Source: Natronococcus sp. A-GB1
GTDB lineage: Archaea; Halobacteriota; Halobacteria; Halobacteriales; Natrialbaceae
Reading direction: 5' to 3'
Assembly (NCBI RefSeq): GCF_029688845.1
Contig: NZ_JARUKW010000011.1
Location: forward strand, 1 to 64,000
DNA: 64,000 nt
Within the stretch, counting starts at the first letter, position 1. Each line of letters begins with the position of its first letter. Both the position numbers and the translations under genes were made by a program. The notes beneath the pieces are model-generated. The model worked only from the letters and a program-made list of their open reading frames with translations. It made no database searches and had not been told where the DNA came from. Below are positions 26,166 through 34,985 of this stretch, piece by piece.

Positions 26166-26417
26166 TCAGCGACGAGTATCGTTCGAGTGGTCCTCGAATC
26201 TGAGCCCGATCTGTCCCGGATGGAACTCGATGGTCGCGCCCTCGGGAACCTGTTCGGTGATGACGTCGTCATCCTGGAGGAGGCGGACGACGTCGTTGTC
26301 GGTCTGGTAGAAGGCGATCGTCTCCTCGGCGATCCCCGCCGCTTTCCGCAGTACCGTGATCGTCGTGTTCTCCCCCACCAGAATCTCCTCCCCGTTGACG
26401 ATGACGGTCTGGGGCAT
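26166..26417 (-). CDS. Small beta-grasp-like protein, 83 aa
   Basis: It starts MPQTVIVNGEEILVGENTTI. The strand-turn-strand, a helix (TVLRKAAGIAEETIAF), short strands (DVVRLLQDDDVITEQV) and PEGATIEFHP follow the layout of a ubiquitin-like beta-grasp fold, as in multi-ubiquitin or ThiS/MoaD-like proteins. There is no C-terminal Gly-Gly, so conjugation or sulfur carriage of the SAMP type is unlikely. The fold is inferred by eye only and the function is unknown. No partner gene is adjacent. Confidence 0.55.
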   Translation of the reverse strand: MPQTVIVNGEEILVGENTTITVLRKAAGIAEETIAFYQTDNDVVRLLQDDDVITEQVPEGATIEFHPGQIGLRFEDHSNDTRR

Positions 26418-26539
26418 ATGACGTGTGAGTGCGCTGTCAAGTAAAACGTTTCTATTGCGTGTCACTACTCGAGAGTGGCCGAAGCTGCTGTGTTGAAGAG
26501 CGATCTTAGTGGGTGATGTTGTCGGTTTAGCACGGTGAA

Positions 26540-26950
26540 TCCGAGGAAATCTGAGGTGGAATGGAAATCGGTACCCTCGAGTTCATCGAGCACTGTCGTG
26601 ACCTGGCTAAACAAGCGTTGGGAAAGCACGCGGACGAGCCCGTCAGCGGTGGGTTCGCCCGCTGGGTGTCACTTTCTTTTGTACTGCTTTCGGCTCCAAG
26701 AAGGCACAGCTACTGGAAAATGTGGAATCCGCTGAAGTACATGGTTGCAGTTCGTGGCGTTCCCAATCTTGATCGGGGTGATCTACCCGTTCACGCGACG
26801 ATTTACAAGTCGTTTGATTGGTTGAAAATGTGGGTATGGCGGGCACTGCTGCGCGTTTCACCGCAGCGGCCGAAGTCCGGTCCACGCCGCTCTCGACAGC
26901 ACATTCTTCGACAGACGGCGCATCCTCGTATTTCCGAGAACGGATCATAA
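26540..26950 (+). pseudogene. Degenerate IS5-family (ISH1-type) transposase fragment
   Basis: Pieces of an ISH1-like transposase are readable across frames: FIEHCRDLAKQAL and GGFARWVS in one frame, LLYCFRLQEG in another, then LPVHATIYKSFDWLKMWVWR and ALLRVS back in the first, and HAALDSTFFDRRR in a third. At least two indels and 5'/3' truncation make it non-functional. No inverted repeats were found at its ends. Confidence 0.75.
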
Positions 26951-26952
26951 CT

Positions 26953-27768
26953 CTACGAGTCAGTTATCGTCTCTGAGACGTCCAGAATTCGACGAGCGTT
27001 CCCTTCGAGGATCAGCTCCCGGTCGGCTTCGCTGATATCTGCCTTCCGTACCTGAAAGAGATCGGCCGAGTGCCGGTACTGGAGCGGTCGCGTGTACAGC
27101 CCGGAGCCAAAGACGAGCCGTCGGGCACCGAGCTCCTCGACGAGGGATTCGATCATCAACCCGAGCGAGTTCACCATCGTCGTATCGAAGTAGAGGTGCT
27201 CGAACCGCGCTCCGAGTTCGGCGATTCGCCGCTCCTGACCGAACCGTGAGAGGGCATCGAGGACGACGACGGGCTGGGAGAGGTGGTCGGCGACGGACGC
27301 CAACCGGTCAAGATGCTCGAACTCCCAGTCAGGGCTGAAGCAGTGGATAAACGGGACGAGGCCAGCTTTCTCCGCCCGTTCGAGAACTGCTATCGTCGGT
27401 GCTGCATCGAGCGGAATCCGCTGATGTGCGTTATGGACCGTGACGCCGGTAAAGCCCTCTGCTGCGAGACGGTCGATCTCATCGAGCGCCGCGTGGCCGT
27501 GGGCGGGTTCGACCACGCCGACGGGACAGATCAACCGGTCGTACGCCTCCGCGGTTCGTCGCAGACTCTCATTCAGAGCCCGCGTCGCCTCGGCTCCGGC
27601 GGTCGTGTCGTACTCAAACGAGGGGAGGATCACGGCCCTGTCAATACGATTCCGATCCATGATCCGTTCCCGGAGGTCGTAGTCGACCGCCAGTGACCGG
27701 GGATCAAACAGGGTACCGCTCTCAGAATCCGACGGCCCTCCGACATGCGTGTGAATATCAATCACCAT
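26953..27768 (-). CDS. Amidohydrolase-2-family metal-dependent hydrolase
   Basis: A 271-residue TIM-barrel protein. MVIDIHTHVGG carries the H-x-H metal motif; GVTVHNAHQRIPLD and VPFIHCFSPDWEFE carry further His residues. The C-terminal GSG-LYTRPL occurs where many members have GSD, so the usual catalytic Asp is replaced by Gly, as seen in part of this family. The family hydrolyses or decarboxylates cyclic or aromatic substrates; the specific reaction is unknown. The start at 27768 places the metal motif at the N-terminus as usual. Confidence 0.8.
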   Translation of the reverse strand: MVIDIHTHVGGPSDSESGTLFDPRSLAVDYDLRERIMDRNRIDRAVILPSFEYDTTAGAEATRALNESLRRTAEAYDRLICPVGVVEPAHGHAALDEIDRLAAEGFTGVTVHNAHQRIPLDAAPTIAVLERAEKAGLVPFIHCFSPDWEFEHLDRLASVADHLSQPVVVLDALSRFGQERRIAELGARFEHLYFDTTMVNSLGLMIESLVEELGARRLVFGSGLYTRPLQYRHSADLFQVRKADISEADRELILEGNARRILDVSETITDS

Positions 27769-28235
27769 CTTATGCAGTGGGGGGCCGGACCCCTGAAAAG
27801 GTGGTGTTGTTTCCACTGCTACGGTCGCTGCAACTGTCTGCTCGTCCGTTCACTCGCTCCCTTCGAGCATCCGCTGCTGGGAGTAGAATGATATCGTTGT
27901 GATTCCGGAACAACCACTGGCGTGGGTGTTCTGACAGAGATCTGGTTCGGCAACTACTGCTCACGGCGAGGAGGGGTGACCGCCAACATAGAACGTCTCT
28001 GTGAATTGCTCTAACTATGACTCAGTAGCTATTCAACACAGCAGCCGAAACAGGATCGAAGTCCGTGATAGCGGGTGCCGGAAGAGAAGTAGGAGGTGAG
28101 AGCGACGAGAACGGTATCGGGAGAAGCGGTCGGACCGTGCGAACGAGGAGACACCAGCTCGAGTGTCGAGGTTCACCGGCCGGGCAGTTCGTCGGGCCGA
28201 CACCGCCTCCCACCGGCCCAGCGGCGTCTGCCGTC
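27769..28235. other. Intergenic region, no gene recognised
   Basis: About 470 bp. The minus-strand frame near 27860-27960 contains HPRQWLFRNHNDIILL, which has a natural look but no start, length or family. Otherwise only shadows. Confidence 0.3.
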
Positions 28236-28637
28236 TCACTCGCCGCGGGCCCGATTCGGGGTCGCCCCCTCGACGATCAGATCCAGCAGCATCGCCTTCG
28301 GACTCGAGGGCGGGTACCGCGTATCGATCAACTCACGCGCCGTCTCAAGTTCGCCCCGGACCGCACACTGTCGGACGCGACCAGCCGTTCGCAGGAAATC
28401 CGACGAATCGGCCTCGTCGATGTACTCGGTCGCCTCGGGGACGGTCGGACCGAGCGCCTCCCCCCTGATCTCGTCGAACTCCTCCAGGAGTGGCTCGTAC
28501 TCGTCTTCGAGCTGGGTCAGCAGGAACTCCACGGCGAAGCGCTGGAACTCCGATTTGTTCGCGAACGCCCCCTCGTCGATGTGCTGCTGGACGATCTCGA
28601 GGACCTCCTCGGGGAACCGGACCGTCGATTTGACCAT
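28236..28637 (-). CDS. Ribbon-helix-helix domain regulator
   Basis: A 133-residue protein. MVKSTVRFPEEVLEIVQQHI, DEGAFANKSEFQRFAVEFLL is a typical CopG/MetJ-type ribbon-helix-helix DNA-binding module. The remaining ~90 residues are acidic and helical (EYEPLLEEFDEIRGEALG...) and probably serve effector or dimer functions. It is a presumed transcriptional regulator; the target is unknown. The start was chosen at the conserved MVKSTVRF. Confidence 0.85.
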   Translation of the reverse strand: MVKSTVRFPEEVLEIVQQHIDEGAFANKSEFQRFAVEFLLTQLEDEYEPLLEEFDEIRGEALGPTVPEATEYIDEADSSDFLRTAGRVRQCAVRGELETARELIDTRYPPSSPKAMLLDLIVEGATPNRARGE

Positions 28638-28882
28638 AGTGTCACACGTCGCGAACGAGTGGTATAGCTTTGGGGGCGACGCGCCGGACGCGACCGTTGC
28701 CTCGAGCGCTCGAGGGCACTCGTCCCGGTTGCCGCGAGGGAGCGCCACGACGCGTCACACGGGCGTCTGACTGAGATTGATGAGCGTCGCGCGTGATGGG
28801 TACGCTATGGCCCTCTCCATGCACGCCTCCAAACCGACCAGCCGCGATCGCCCGCGACCCGGTCCGCGGAGGCGGTGACCCG

Positions 28883-29260
28883 ATGCTGTCGACGCGACCC
28901 CGGACGCTGCTGTCGCGGGGAACGGCCGTCGTGACCCGAAACCGAACCTGGCCGGCGTACGTACTCGCCGTCGTGATGCCCGGTGCGGGACACGTCTACG
29001 CTGGCCACTGGCGGCGCGGACTCGTCTGGGCCGCACTGTGTGTCGCCGCCCTCGCGTTCCTCAGCACGGGCGCGATACTCGTCGAGCGCACGGCCGCGGA
29101 GCCGTTCCTCCTTACCGCGCTTCGCCTCGAGCACGTCGGCTTCGCGGATGTCGCGTTCCCGCTGGCGGTCCTCGTCCTTAGCGTCGTCGACCTGTACGGG
29201 CTCGGCGGGCTCGAGGACGCCGCGGTCGACGCCCCGCTCGCGAACCGAACGCAGCCGTAA
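28883..29260 (+). CDS. Small membrane protein (GxGHxY type)
   Basis: A 125-residue protein with two to three hydrophobic segments. YVLAVVMPGAGHVYAGHWRR resembles the ALVTGLGHLYLWRLRRA motif of the protein at 33123, so the two are distant relatives. The end is short, acidic and without a zinc ribbon. The function is unknown. A start at 28883 gives a short N-terminal cytoplasmic tail. Confidence 0.65.
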   Translation: MLSTRPRTLLSRGTAVVTRNRTWPAYVLAVVMPGAGHVYAGHWRRGLVWAALCVAALAFLSTGAILVERTAAEPFLLTALRLEHVGFADVAFPLAVLVLSVVDLYGLGGLEDAAVDAPLANRTQP

Positions 29261-29367
29261 CCGGGGTAAGCATGGCGGCGAGCCCACAACGTCGAATACG
29301 ACCGTCCCGTTCTCACCGCGAGCATGTCTGACTGAAGTTCAAGTGTTCGGTCGGGGTGGGAGCGAGT

Positions 29368-29652
29368 ATGGCCCCTGCAGAACTCGGCGTCGAGATCGCG
29401 CGACGGATCGCCGCCCGCGAGGGTGTCGATGCGAGTGCCCTGGATCCGCCGTTGCACGCGGTGATCGACGTCGACGCCCTCGAGTCCCTGGTTTACCCGC
29501 GACCGGACGAGCGCACCGACTTCACCGGCGTCGTCTCGTTCGCCTACGGCGATCACACGGTCACCGTCGACGGGACGGGGACCGTCTCGATCACCCCGGC
29601 GGAGGACGCGGATCCGAACCCCGACCGACAGTTCGAGTACAATCCGCAGTAG
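29368..29652 (+). CDS. HalOD1 output-domain protein
   Basis: A 94-residue single-domain protein. VEIARRIAAREGVDASALDP, PLHAVIDVDALESLV and GVVSFAYGDHTVTVDGTGTV show the HalOD1 pattern (helix, 'DPPLxxVID.DAL', then beta strands ending with the 'F.Y.gy.VTV' motif). HalOD1 is a haloarchaeal output domain found alone or fused to signalling modules; its biochemical role is not known. Three further copies are in this window (30398, 53204, 53610). Confidence 0.82.
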   Translation: MAPAELGVEIARRIAAREGVDASALDPPLHAVIDVDALESLVYPRPDERTDFTGVVSFAYGDHTVTVDGTGTVSITPAEDADPNPDRQFEYNPQ

Positions 29653-29865
29653 GACACACGGTCGTCTGACCGCCGTTCTCGCGGCTCGTTCCTCCAGCCA
29701 CTACCGAGCGATATCGTCCGCCCTCGAGACCGATCGGCCCTCGAGGACCAGTTGTCGCCCTCGGTATGCACTACCCCGATATACTTTCACAATAACGATT
29801 GTTTGTTTCGATTTCCACCAACTATTATTGCGAATATGTAAATAGCCCCGGATCCAAACGAGTGT

Positions 29866-30003
29866 ATGAACGATGCTGACCCCCGAGACGCCATGACGGA
29901 CGTGCCGGTCGACACCGCCGAACCCCCGCTCCACCTCCCCGGAACGCCGACGACCTCGTTCGCGAGGACGCTCGAGCGCCTGTACAGCCGCTTCCTCCGC
30001 TGA
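29866..30003 (+). CDS. Short acidic protein, 45 aa (candidate)
   Basis: ATG 29866 opens MNDADPRDAMTDVPVDTAEP, PLHLPGTPTTSFARTLERLY, SRFLR and a stop. The composition is acidic and clearly haloarchaeal. An AT-rich promoter-like tract (ATATACTTTCACAATAACGA and TATTATTGCGAATATG) lies 30-90 bp upstream. No family is known. The pattern 'acidic lead then basic amphipathic end' suggests a small regulatory or membrane-interacting peptide; this is inference. Confidence 0.5.
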   Translation: MNDADPRDAMTDVPVDTAEPPLHLPGTPTTSFARTLERLYSRFLR

Positions 30004-30162
30004 GCTGAACGCGACGCAGCCGATACCGACGCGGAGTCACGTCACTCGACTCCCATCGCATCGACGAAACGACAGCCACGCGGGCTCTTCCTGGCCGACA
30101 AACGGGAACGACGAGCGGTGCCGGTCGCGGACGACCGTGTGCTGTCGGTTCTCGAGTACCCG

Positions 30163-30214
30163 ACGCCGTGAGCGGACCTTCCGGGGCAACGCCGTGAGCG
30201 GACCTTCCGGGGCG
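30163..30214. repeat. Two tandem copies of a 26-bp repeat
   Basis: ACGCCGTGAGCGGACCTTCC plus GGGGCA/G occurs twice back to back, followed by a partial third (ACGCCA). A shorter repeat, ATCGACCAGTC(C/T)CT, follows at 30220 and 30246. No protein frame is convincing; the rest of 30004-30397 appears empty. Confidence 0.75.
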
Positions 30215-30397
30215 ACGCCATCGACCAGTCCCTTACCTCTGCTATCGACCAGTCTCTCACCCACTCCTCCGTAGCTCGAGCGACCGCCGGGCGGAACGGT
30301 CGCCGTCGCTCGTTTCCGAGTGACCCGCCGTCGCGGTCGAGACGAAGGTGGCCCCCGAGCCTCCTCACCCCGACGAGCGAACTCGATCCGCCGACCG

Positions 30398-30678
30398 TCA
30401 CCCGGCGTCGCACTCGAGCGCGCAGACCCGAACGGCGTCGCTCGTTACCGTGATCGTGTAGCCGGCGTACTCGAAGGAGACGTGGTCGGTCGCAGTCTTG
30501 CCGGTGAACGCGGCGTCTAAGGCCTCCGGGTCGATCGTTTCCGCAAGCGACGGGAACTCCGGCGGCGGGCAGTCCTCCAGTACGGCGACGACCGACCAGA
30601 CCCCGCGGCTCGGAGATTCGTCAGGGCCAACTGGTACTCGTGTGTCGCCGCCGAGGGGGACCGATCGGTGTCGCTCAT
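30398..30678 (-). pseudogene. HalOD1 gene disrupted by a small deletion
   Basis: The ATG at 30678 overlaps the stop of the preceding regulator and gives MSDTDRSPSAATHEYQLALT, then goes out of frame. The next frame continues at once with DESPSRGVWSVVAVLEDCPP, the HalOD1 core (ETIDPEALDAAF..) and VSFEYAGYTITVTSDAVRVC. A four-base loss in CTGACGAATCT (expected CTGACCGACGAATCT, a deletion between short GAC repeats) explains the break. The remaining coding sequence looks well preserved, so the lesion is recent or a sequence error. Confidence 0.7.
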
Positions 30679-31844
30679 CAGAAGGGGATCTCCTCGAGGA
30701 AGTCCGCGCTCTGTTCGTCGAGGTGATCCAGGCGCGAACCCAGCAGCTCGCGGACCAGCATGACGAGGGCGTTGTCCTCGCCGGCACCCGTGATCGCGGT
30801 CTCGTTCTGAATCCCGTGGTCGTTGTGTTTGCTGAGCGTGCCGAGCATGATCGCTTCCCGGTCGGCGAAGAGCAGTCGGCCGACCTTCTCGCGCTCGGGC
30901 GAGATGTTCATCCAGTCGCGCTGGGGTTCCCACAGCGTGACGCCGGGTACCTGCTCGCGGACCCGATCCCGGATCGCCTGGGTCTGCGTGCCGACGTAGA
31001 CGTCGACGCCGCGGTCGACGGCGTCCTGCAGACACTGGAGACACGCCGCCTCGATGAGGTCCTCGTCGGTGTACAGCAGGAACAGCTCGTCGTCGGCGTA
31101 CTCACAGAGCGCGCGACAATGCTCGATCACGTTCGCGCGCCCGTCGAGGCGCCAGATGTCGTGTGAGGGCTCGGCGACCGAGAGGACCGCTCGCGGCGTC
31201 TCGGGGAGGTGCAGATCGAACCACTCGGCGTCCTCGATGAGGGGATGGCCGCAGTAGCTGACGGCGCCGCTTCGAGCGTCGTACGAGGCGAGGCCGGCCG
31301 CCGCGAGCTTCGGAAGGTGGACGTGATGGAGGGCCGCACAGCAGTCCTCGACCGGATCGGCGTCGGCGGTTTCGACCGATTCGGTACCGGGTTCCCGCTC
31401 GACGACCGCGCGAGCGAGGGCAACCCGGGACAGCGCCGTGTCGTAGTCGGCGAGCACCGACAGAGCGATGCGCCGTCTGCGGTGAACGAGTGTCCCGAGG
31501 ATCTCGTCCCAGTCGACTCCGTCCGTCTCGAGGAGGCGCTCGAGCGTCGGGTTCTGCAGCGCCGGGTGCGTCGAGACCGCGACGGCGTTCGTCTCGGCGT
31601 CCCAGTCGATCAGTCCCGCTTCCTCGAGTACCGGAAGGTGAGTCTGCTGGAGGGAGACGCGCCACTCCGCCAGTTCATCCTCGGTCACGTCGAGCAGTCG
31701 CTTCTCCGCGTCCGCGGCGGCGAGTTGAACGGCTACCTCCTCGTCGGAGATCGGCTCGGTTCGGTTTCGGAGGAGCTGCAGGACGGCCCGACGCCGTCCG
31801 TCGCGTAACGCGTGTAGCACATCGTTCGTTTGCTCGCCTCGCAT
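30678..31844 (-). CDS. Two-DUF7344 regulator with a TrmB-like C-terminal domain
   Basis: A 388-residue protein. DUF7344 copy 1 is at residues ~5-105 (LHALRDGRRRAVLQLLRNR; SLQQTHLPVLEEAGLIDWD), copy 2 at ~110-215 (LVHRRRRIALSVLADYD; ALHHVHLPKLAAAGLASYD). The C-terminal ~150 residues (ELFLLYTDEDLIEAACLQCL, VDVYVGTQTQAIRDRV, MNISPEREKVGRLLFADREA) resemble the ligand-binding/PLD-like C-domain of TrmB-type regulators. It is probably a sugar- or metabolite-responsive DNA-binding protein. Its stop overlaps the start of a HalOD1 gene (TGATG), an arrangement repeated at 52757/53204. Confidence 0.8.
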   Translation of the reverse strand: MRGEQTNDVLHALRDGRRRAVLQLLRNRTEPISDEEVAVQLAAADAEKRLLDVTEDELAEWRVSLQQTHLPVLEEAGLIDWDAETNAVAVSTHPALQNPTLERLLETDGVDWDEILGTLVHRRRRIALSVLADYDTALSRVALARAVVEREPGTESVETADADPVEDCCAALHHVHLPKLAAAGLASYDARSGAVSYCGHPLIEDAEWFDLHLPETPRAVLSVAEPSHDIWRLDGRANVIEHCRALCEYADDELFLLYTDEDLIEAACLQCLQDAVDRGVDVYVGTQTQAIRDRVREQVPGVTLWEPQRDWMNISPEREKVGRLLFADREAIMLGTLSKHNDHGIQNETAITGAGEDNALVMLVRELLGSRLDHLDEQSADFLEEIPF

Positions 31845-32065
31845 TCTTGTTGATAGCTTGTCGGGTCAGGAGCTGATAAAACTCCCGGTAATAGCCATCT
31901 GCTGGCGATATCGGAACGGATTTGTTCCTGATACGCTCACGGCCCGACGACGAGCGCGGAATCGATCGACGGGGACGGCGACACGCGCCCTCACGCGAGC
32001 AACGCCTCTCGGCTTCGGCGCCGTACCGTTCTACCGCGACGGGCACTCGCGGTTCACACGGGCGC

Positions 32066-32920
32066 TCAGCTGGGGGCGTCCCGGCGGAACCGAAGCCCGA
32101 TCCCGTCGGGATCCGTCATCCCGAACGCGCCGTCGTCCCGCGCGCTCGAGGTCGCGTGTCCCGCCTCCTCGAGCCGTGTTCGAAGCGCAGCGAGCCCGTT
32201 CTCGTCGGGAACGACGACCTCGACGCGCTCGAGCCCGCGTCCCTGTGGCGGTGCCGACCGACGCCGCCAGACGTTCAGCCCCAGGTGGTGGTGGTAGCCG
32301 CCGGCGGCGACGAACAGCGCACCGTCGACCCGCTGTTTGCACCCGAATCCGACGGTGTCGACGTAGAACTCCCGCGCGGCGGGGAGCGACGACACCTCGA
32401 GGTGGAGGTGTCCGACGGTCGTCCCGTCCGGAACCGCGTCCCGACCCCGTCCGGCGCTCCGCACGCCCTCGACGTCGAGCGGTTCCGTCCCGATGCCGAC
32501 CGTGCCGTCGTCGGCGACGGGCCACGCCTCGCGCGGCCGATCCCGGTAGACCTCGATCCCGTTTCCCTCCGGGTCGACGAGGTACAGCGCCTCGCTGACA
32601 ACGTGGTCGGCCGTCCCGTCGAGGCGCCAGCGCCGTTCGATCCGCTCGAGGGCGTCGCCCAGCGCCGCTCGCGACGGGACGAGCAACGCCGTGTGGAACA
32701 GCCCCGTCTCGTCGTCCCCGCGAGGCTCCAGTTCTGGCTCCGCCCGGAGCACGACGAGCGGGGTCTCGCCCGCGGCGAGCACCGCCCGGTCGTCGCCGAT
32801 CGCTCGGGCCTCGAGTCCGAGCACGTCCTCGTAGAACCGGACGACTCGCTCGAGATCGGTCACTCGGAGCGAGACGCGCCCCGGTCGGGTCGCAGCCGGC
32901 AACGTTCCCTCGGTAGTCAT
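32066..32920 (-). CDS. Two-domain VOC-family dioxygenase-like protein (catechol 2,3-dioxygenase type)
   Basis: A 284-residue protein made of two vicinal-oxygen-chelate modules. The first is RVSLRVTDLERVVRFYEDVL with LYLVDPEGNGIEVYRDRP; the second is GHLHLEVSSLPAAREFYVDT with GGYHHHLGLNVW and FGMTDPDGIGLRF. The second contains His and Glu/Asp candidates for an extradiol Fe(II) site. It resembles CatE-type ring-cleavage enzymes common in haloarchaea; the true substrate is unknown. The start at 32920 (MTTEGTLPAATR) matches the family. Confidence 0.85.
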   Translation of the reverse strand: MTTEGTLPAATRPGRVSLRVTDLERVVRFYEDVLGLEARAIGDDRAVLAAGETPLVVLRAEPELEPRGDDETGLFHTALLVPSRAALGDALERIERRWRLDGTADHVVSEALYLVDPEGNGIEVYRDRPREAWPVADDGTVGIGTEPLDVEGVRSAGRGRDAVPDGTTVGHLHLEVSSLPAAREFYVDTVGFGCKQRVDGALFVAAGGYHHHLGLNVWRRRSAPPQGRGLERVEVVVPDENGLAALRTRLEEAGHATSSARDDGAFGMTDPDGIGLRFRRDAPS

Positions 32921-33122
32921 GAGTGGACGTTGGCGATCGGTACGGGAGACGGTTCCGGCCTGACTGGAAGCGGCGCCGACAGCATCACTCCGGTCGTCCA
33001 CTCGACATCGGAGGGCGACGGCTTCGTCGGTCACACCGCTACGCGCCCGTCGCTCCGGGAGGCTCTCGGAGCGGGTCGACTCGAGGGAGAGCACTTATCC
33101 TTACTGACCGTCTAGTCAGGAT

Positions 33123-33596
33123 ATGTCCCAGTCGACGTCCCGGAAGCGACCGTGGCTCGCAGCGCTCCTCGCAGCACTCGTCACCGGGCTGGGCCACCTC
33201 TACCTCTGGCGGCTGCGTCGCGCCGTCGGCTGGCTCGCCGCGTCGGTGCTCGTCACGTTCCTGCTCGTCGACCAGGCGGCCTTCGAGACCCTCGCCGGCG
33301 GGAACCCGGACACCGACGCACTGCTCGCCGTGTGGCCGATGTACGCCATCGTCGCGCTCAGCGTGGTGGACGCGTACCTGATCGCTCGGCGGCCGGCCGC
33401 CGGGAGCGAGTCGTCCGCTCACGGCGAGCCGACCGCCTCGTCCGCCGATGAGGACGACGCCCCCTCCTGTCCACACTGCGGAAAGGATCTGGATCCCGAC
33501 CTCGAGTTCTGTTACTGGTGTACGACTCCGCTCGGCAGGGACGACGACGCAGAGGAGTCGACAGCCGACGCGTCGCCGAGCGACGGTCCTCGCTGA
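33123..33596 (+). CDS. Membrane protein with C-terminal zinc ribbon
   Basis: A 157-residue protein. Three hydrophobic segments (ALLAALVTGLGHLYLWRLRR; GWLAASVLVTFLLVDQAAF; MYAIVALSVVDAYLIA) are followed by an acidic linker and a zinc ribbon, CPHCGKDLDPDLEFCYWCTT. This matches haloarchaeal DUF7575-type membrane zinc-ribbon proteins. The role is unknown; the ribbon faces the cytoplasm if the usual topology holds. Confidence 0.75.
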   Translation: MSQSTSRKRPWLAALLAALVTGLGHLYLWRLRRAVGWLAASVLVTFLLVDQAAFETLAGGNPDTDALLAVWPMYAIVALSVVDAYLIARRPAAGSESSAHGEPTASSADEDDAPSCPHCGKDLDPDLEFCYWCTTPLGRDDDAEESTADASPSDGPR

Positions 33597-33713
33597 GGTC
33601 TGCCCTCGAGCGCCGAGCCGGAGCGGTCGTGACTCGGCCAGTGGCGTACAGAAGATCATAGTCCTGTCTCGGTGTGGCACAGAACTACGTCCGCCCGCCC
33701 GCAACGAGAGGGC

Positions 33714-34880
33714 GTGAACGCGTTCGAGACCACCATCGCCGACAGCGTGCTCAGCACCGAACACCGGATGCTCCGGGACGAGACCCGAACGTTCGTCGAA
33801 AACGAGGTCCGTCCCGAGGCCCGCGAGCGCGACCCCGACGGCGAACGCATGTCCGACGACCTCGTCCGCCAGCTCGGCGAGATGGGATTTTTTGGAATCC
33901 TCATCGACGAGGAGTACGACGGGCTCGGGCTGGACCTGAAGGCCTACGCCGTTCTCGCGGAGGAGCTGTCCCGCGGCTGGCTCAGCGTCGGGAGCATCAT
34001 CGCTCGCGGACAGAGCCTCGCCGGGGCGACCGAGGCCCAGAAACAACATTATCTCCCGAAGATGGCCCGCGGCGAGCTGCTCAAGAGCATCGCGATCTCC
34101 GAGGCGGAGGCCGGCTCCGACGTCGCGAACATGCGAACTCGCGCCGAGAGGGACGGCGACGAGTACGTCCTGAACGGCCAGAAGATGTGGACCACGTTTG
34201 CGAAAGGCTCCGATTTTATCCTCACCTACGCCGTCACCGACCCCGACGCCGAGCCGGCTCACGCCGGGATCTCCGGATTCATCGTCGAGAAACCCGCCGG
34301 CACCTTCGACCGCGACGGGCTTAGCGGACAGCCGATCGACAAGATCGGCTACCACGGCTGGGACACGTGGACCGTAAACTTCGACGACGTGCGAGTCGGC
34401 GAGGACAAACTCGTCGGCCGCGAGGAGGGTCAGGGCTTCTACCAGATCATGGAGTTCTTCGAGGAGGGCCGGGTCCACACCGCCGCGCGGGCCGTCGGCC
34501 TCGCTCGCGGCGCCCTCGAGGACGCCGTCTCCTACGCCAAAGAGCGCGAGCAGTTCGACCAGCCGATCGCGGAGTTTCAGGCGCTCCGATTCAAGCTCGC
34601 GGAGATGGCGACCCGAACCGAGGCCGCGAGGGCGCTGACGCTGCTCGTCGCGCAAGCGGTCGATCAGGGCGAGCGCGCCGACGCCCAGGCCGCGATGGCG
34701 AAGCTGTTCGCCACCGAGGTCGCCGAGGAGGTCACCAGCGACGGGATCCAGGTCCACGGCGGCTACGGCTACACGACGGAGTTCGACGTGGAGCGATACT
34801 GGCGGGACGCCCGCCTCACGAAGATCTTCGAGGGAACGAACGAGATCCAGAAACGCATTATTGCCGACCGATTGCTCTGA
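33714..34880 (+). CDS. Acyl-CoA dehydrogenase
   Basis: About 388 residues from a GTG at 33714 (NAFETTIADSVLSTEHRMLR); an ATG at 33672 adds 14 atypical residues. FAD-binding signatures are present (AISEAEAGSDVANMRTRAER; MWTTFAKGSDFILTYAVTDP). The C-terminal helical domain has GIQVHGGYGYTTEFDVERYW and KIFEGTNEIQKRII, which holds the catalytic Glu of the family. It oxidises acyl-CoA thioesters in fatty- or branched-chain acid breakdown, passing electrons to ETF. No other beta-oxidation genes are adjacent. Confidence 0.92.
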   Translation: MNAFETTIADSVLSTEHRMLRDETRTFVENEVRPEARERDPDGERMSDDLVRQLGEMGFFGILIDEEYDGLGLDLKAYAVLAEELSRGWLSVGSIIARGQSLAGATEAQKQHYLPKMARGELLKSIAISEAEAGSDVANMRTRAERDGDEYVLNGQKMWTTFAKGSDFILTYAVTDPDAEPAHAGISGFIVEKPAGTFDRDGLSGQPIDKIGYHGWDTWTVNFDDVRVGEDKLVGREEGQGFYQIMEFFEEGRVHTAARAVGLARGALEDAVSYAKEREQFDQPIAEFQALRFKLAEMATRTEAARALTLLVAQAVDQGERADAQAAMAKLFATEVAEEVTSDGIQVHGGYGYTTEFDVERYWRDARLTKIFEGTNEIQKRIIADRLL

Positions 34881-34985
34881 GCGCTCGTTCGGGGTGCCTC
34901 GATGTCGGCATCGCAAGTCAGCGAACGCGATCTAATTATTTGACTTCCAAGAAGCTTTATTGAGGTATCGATCGTAGGAGAGAGC

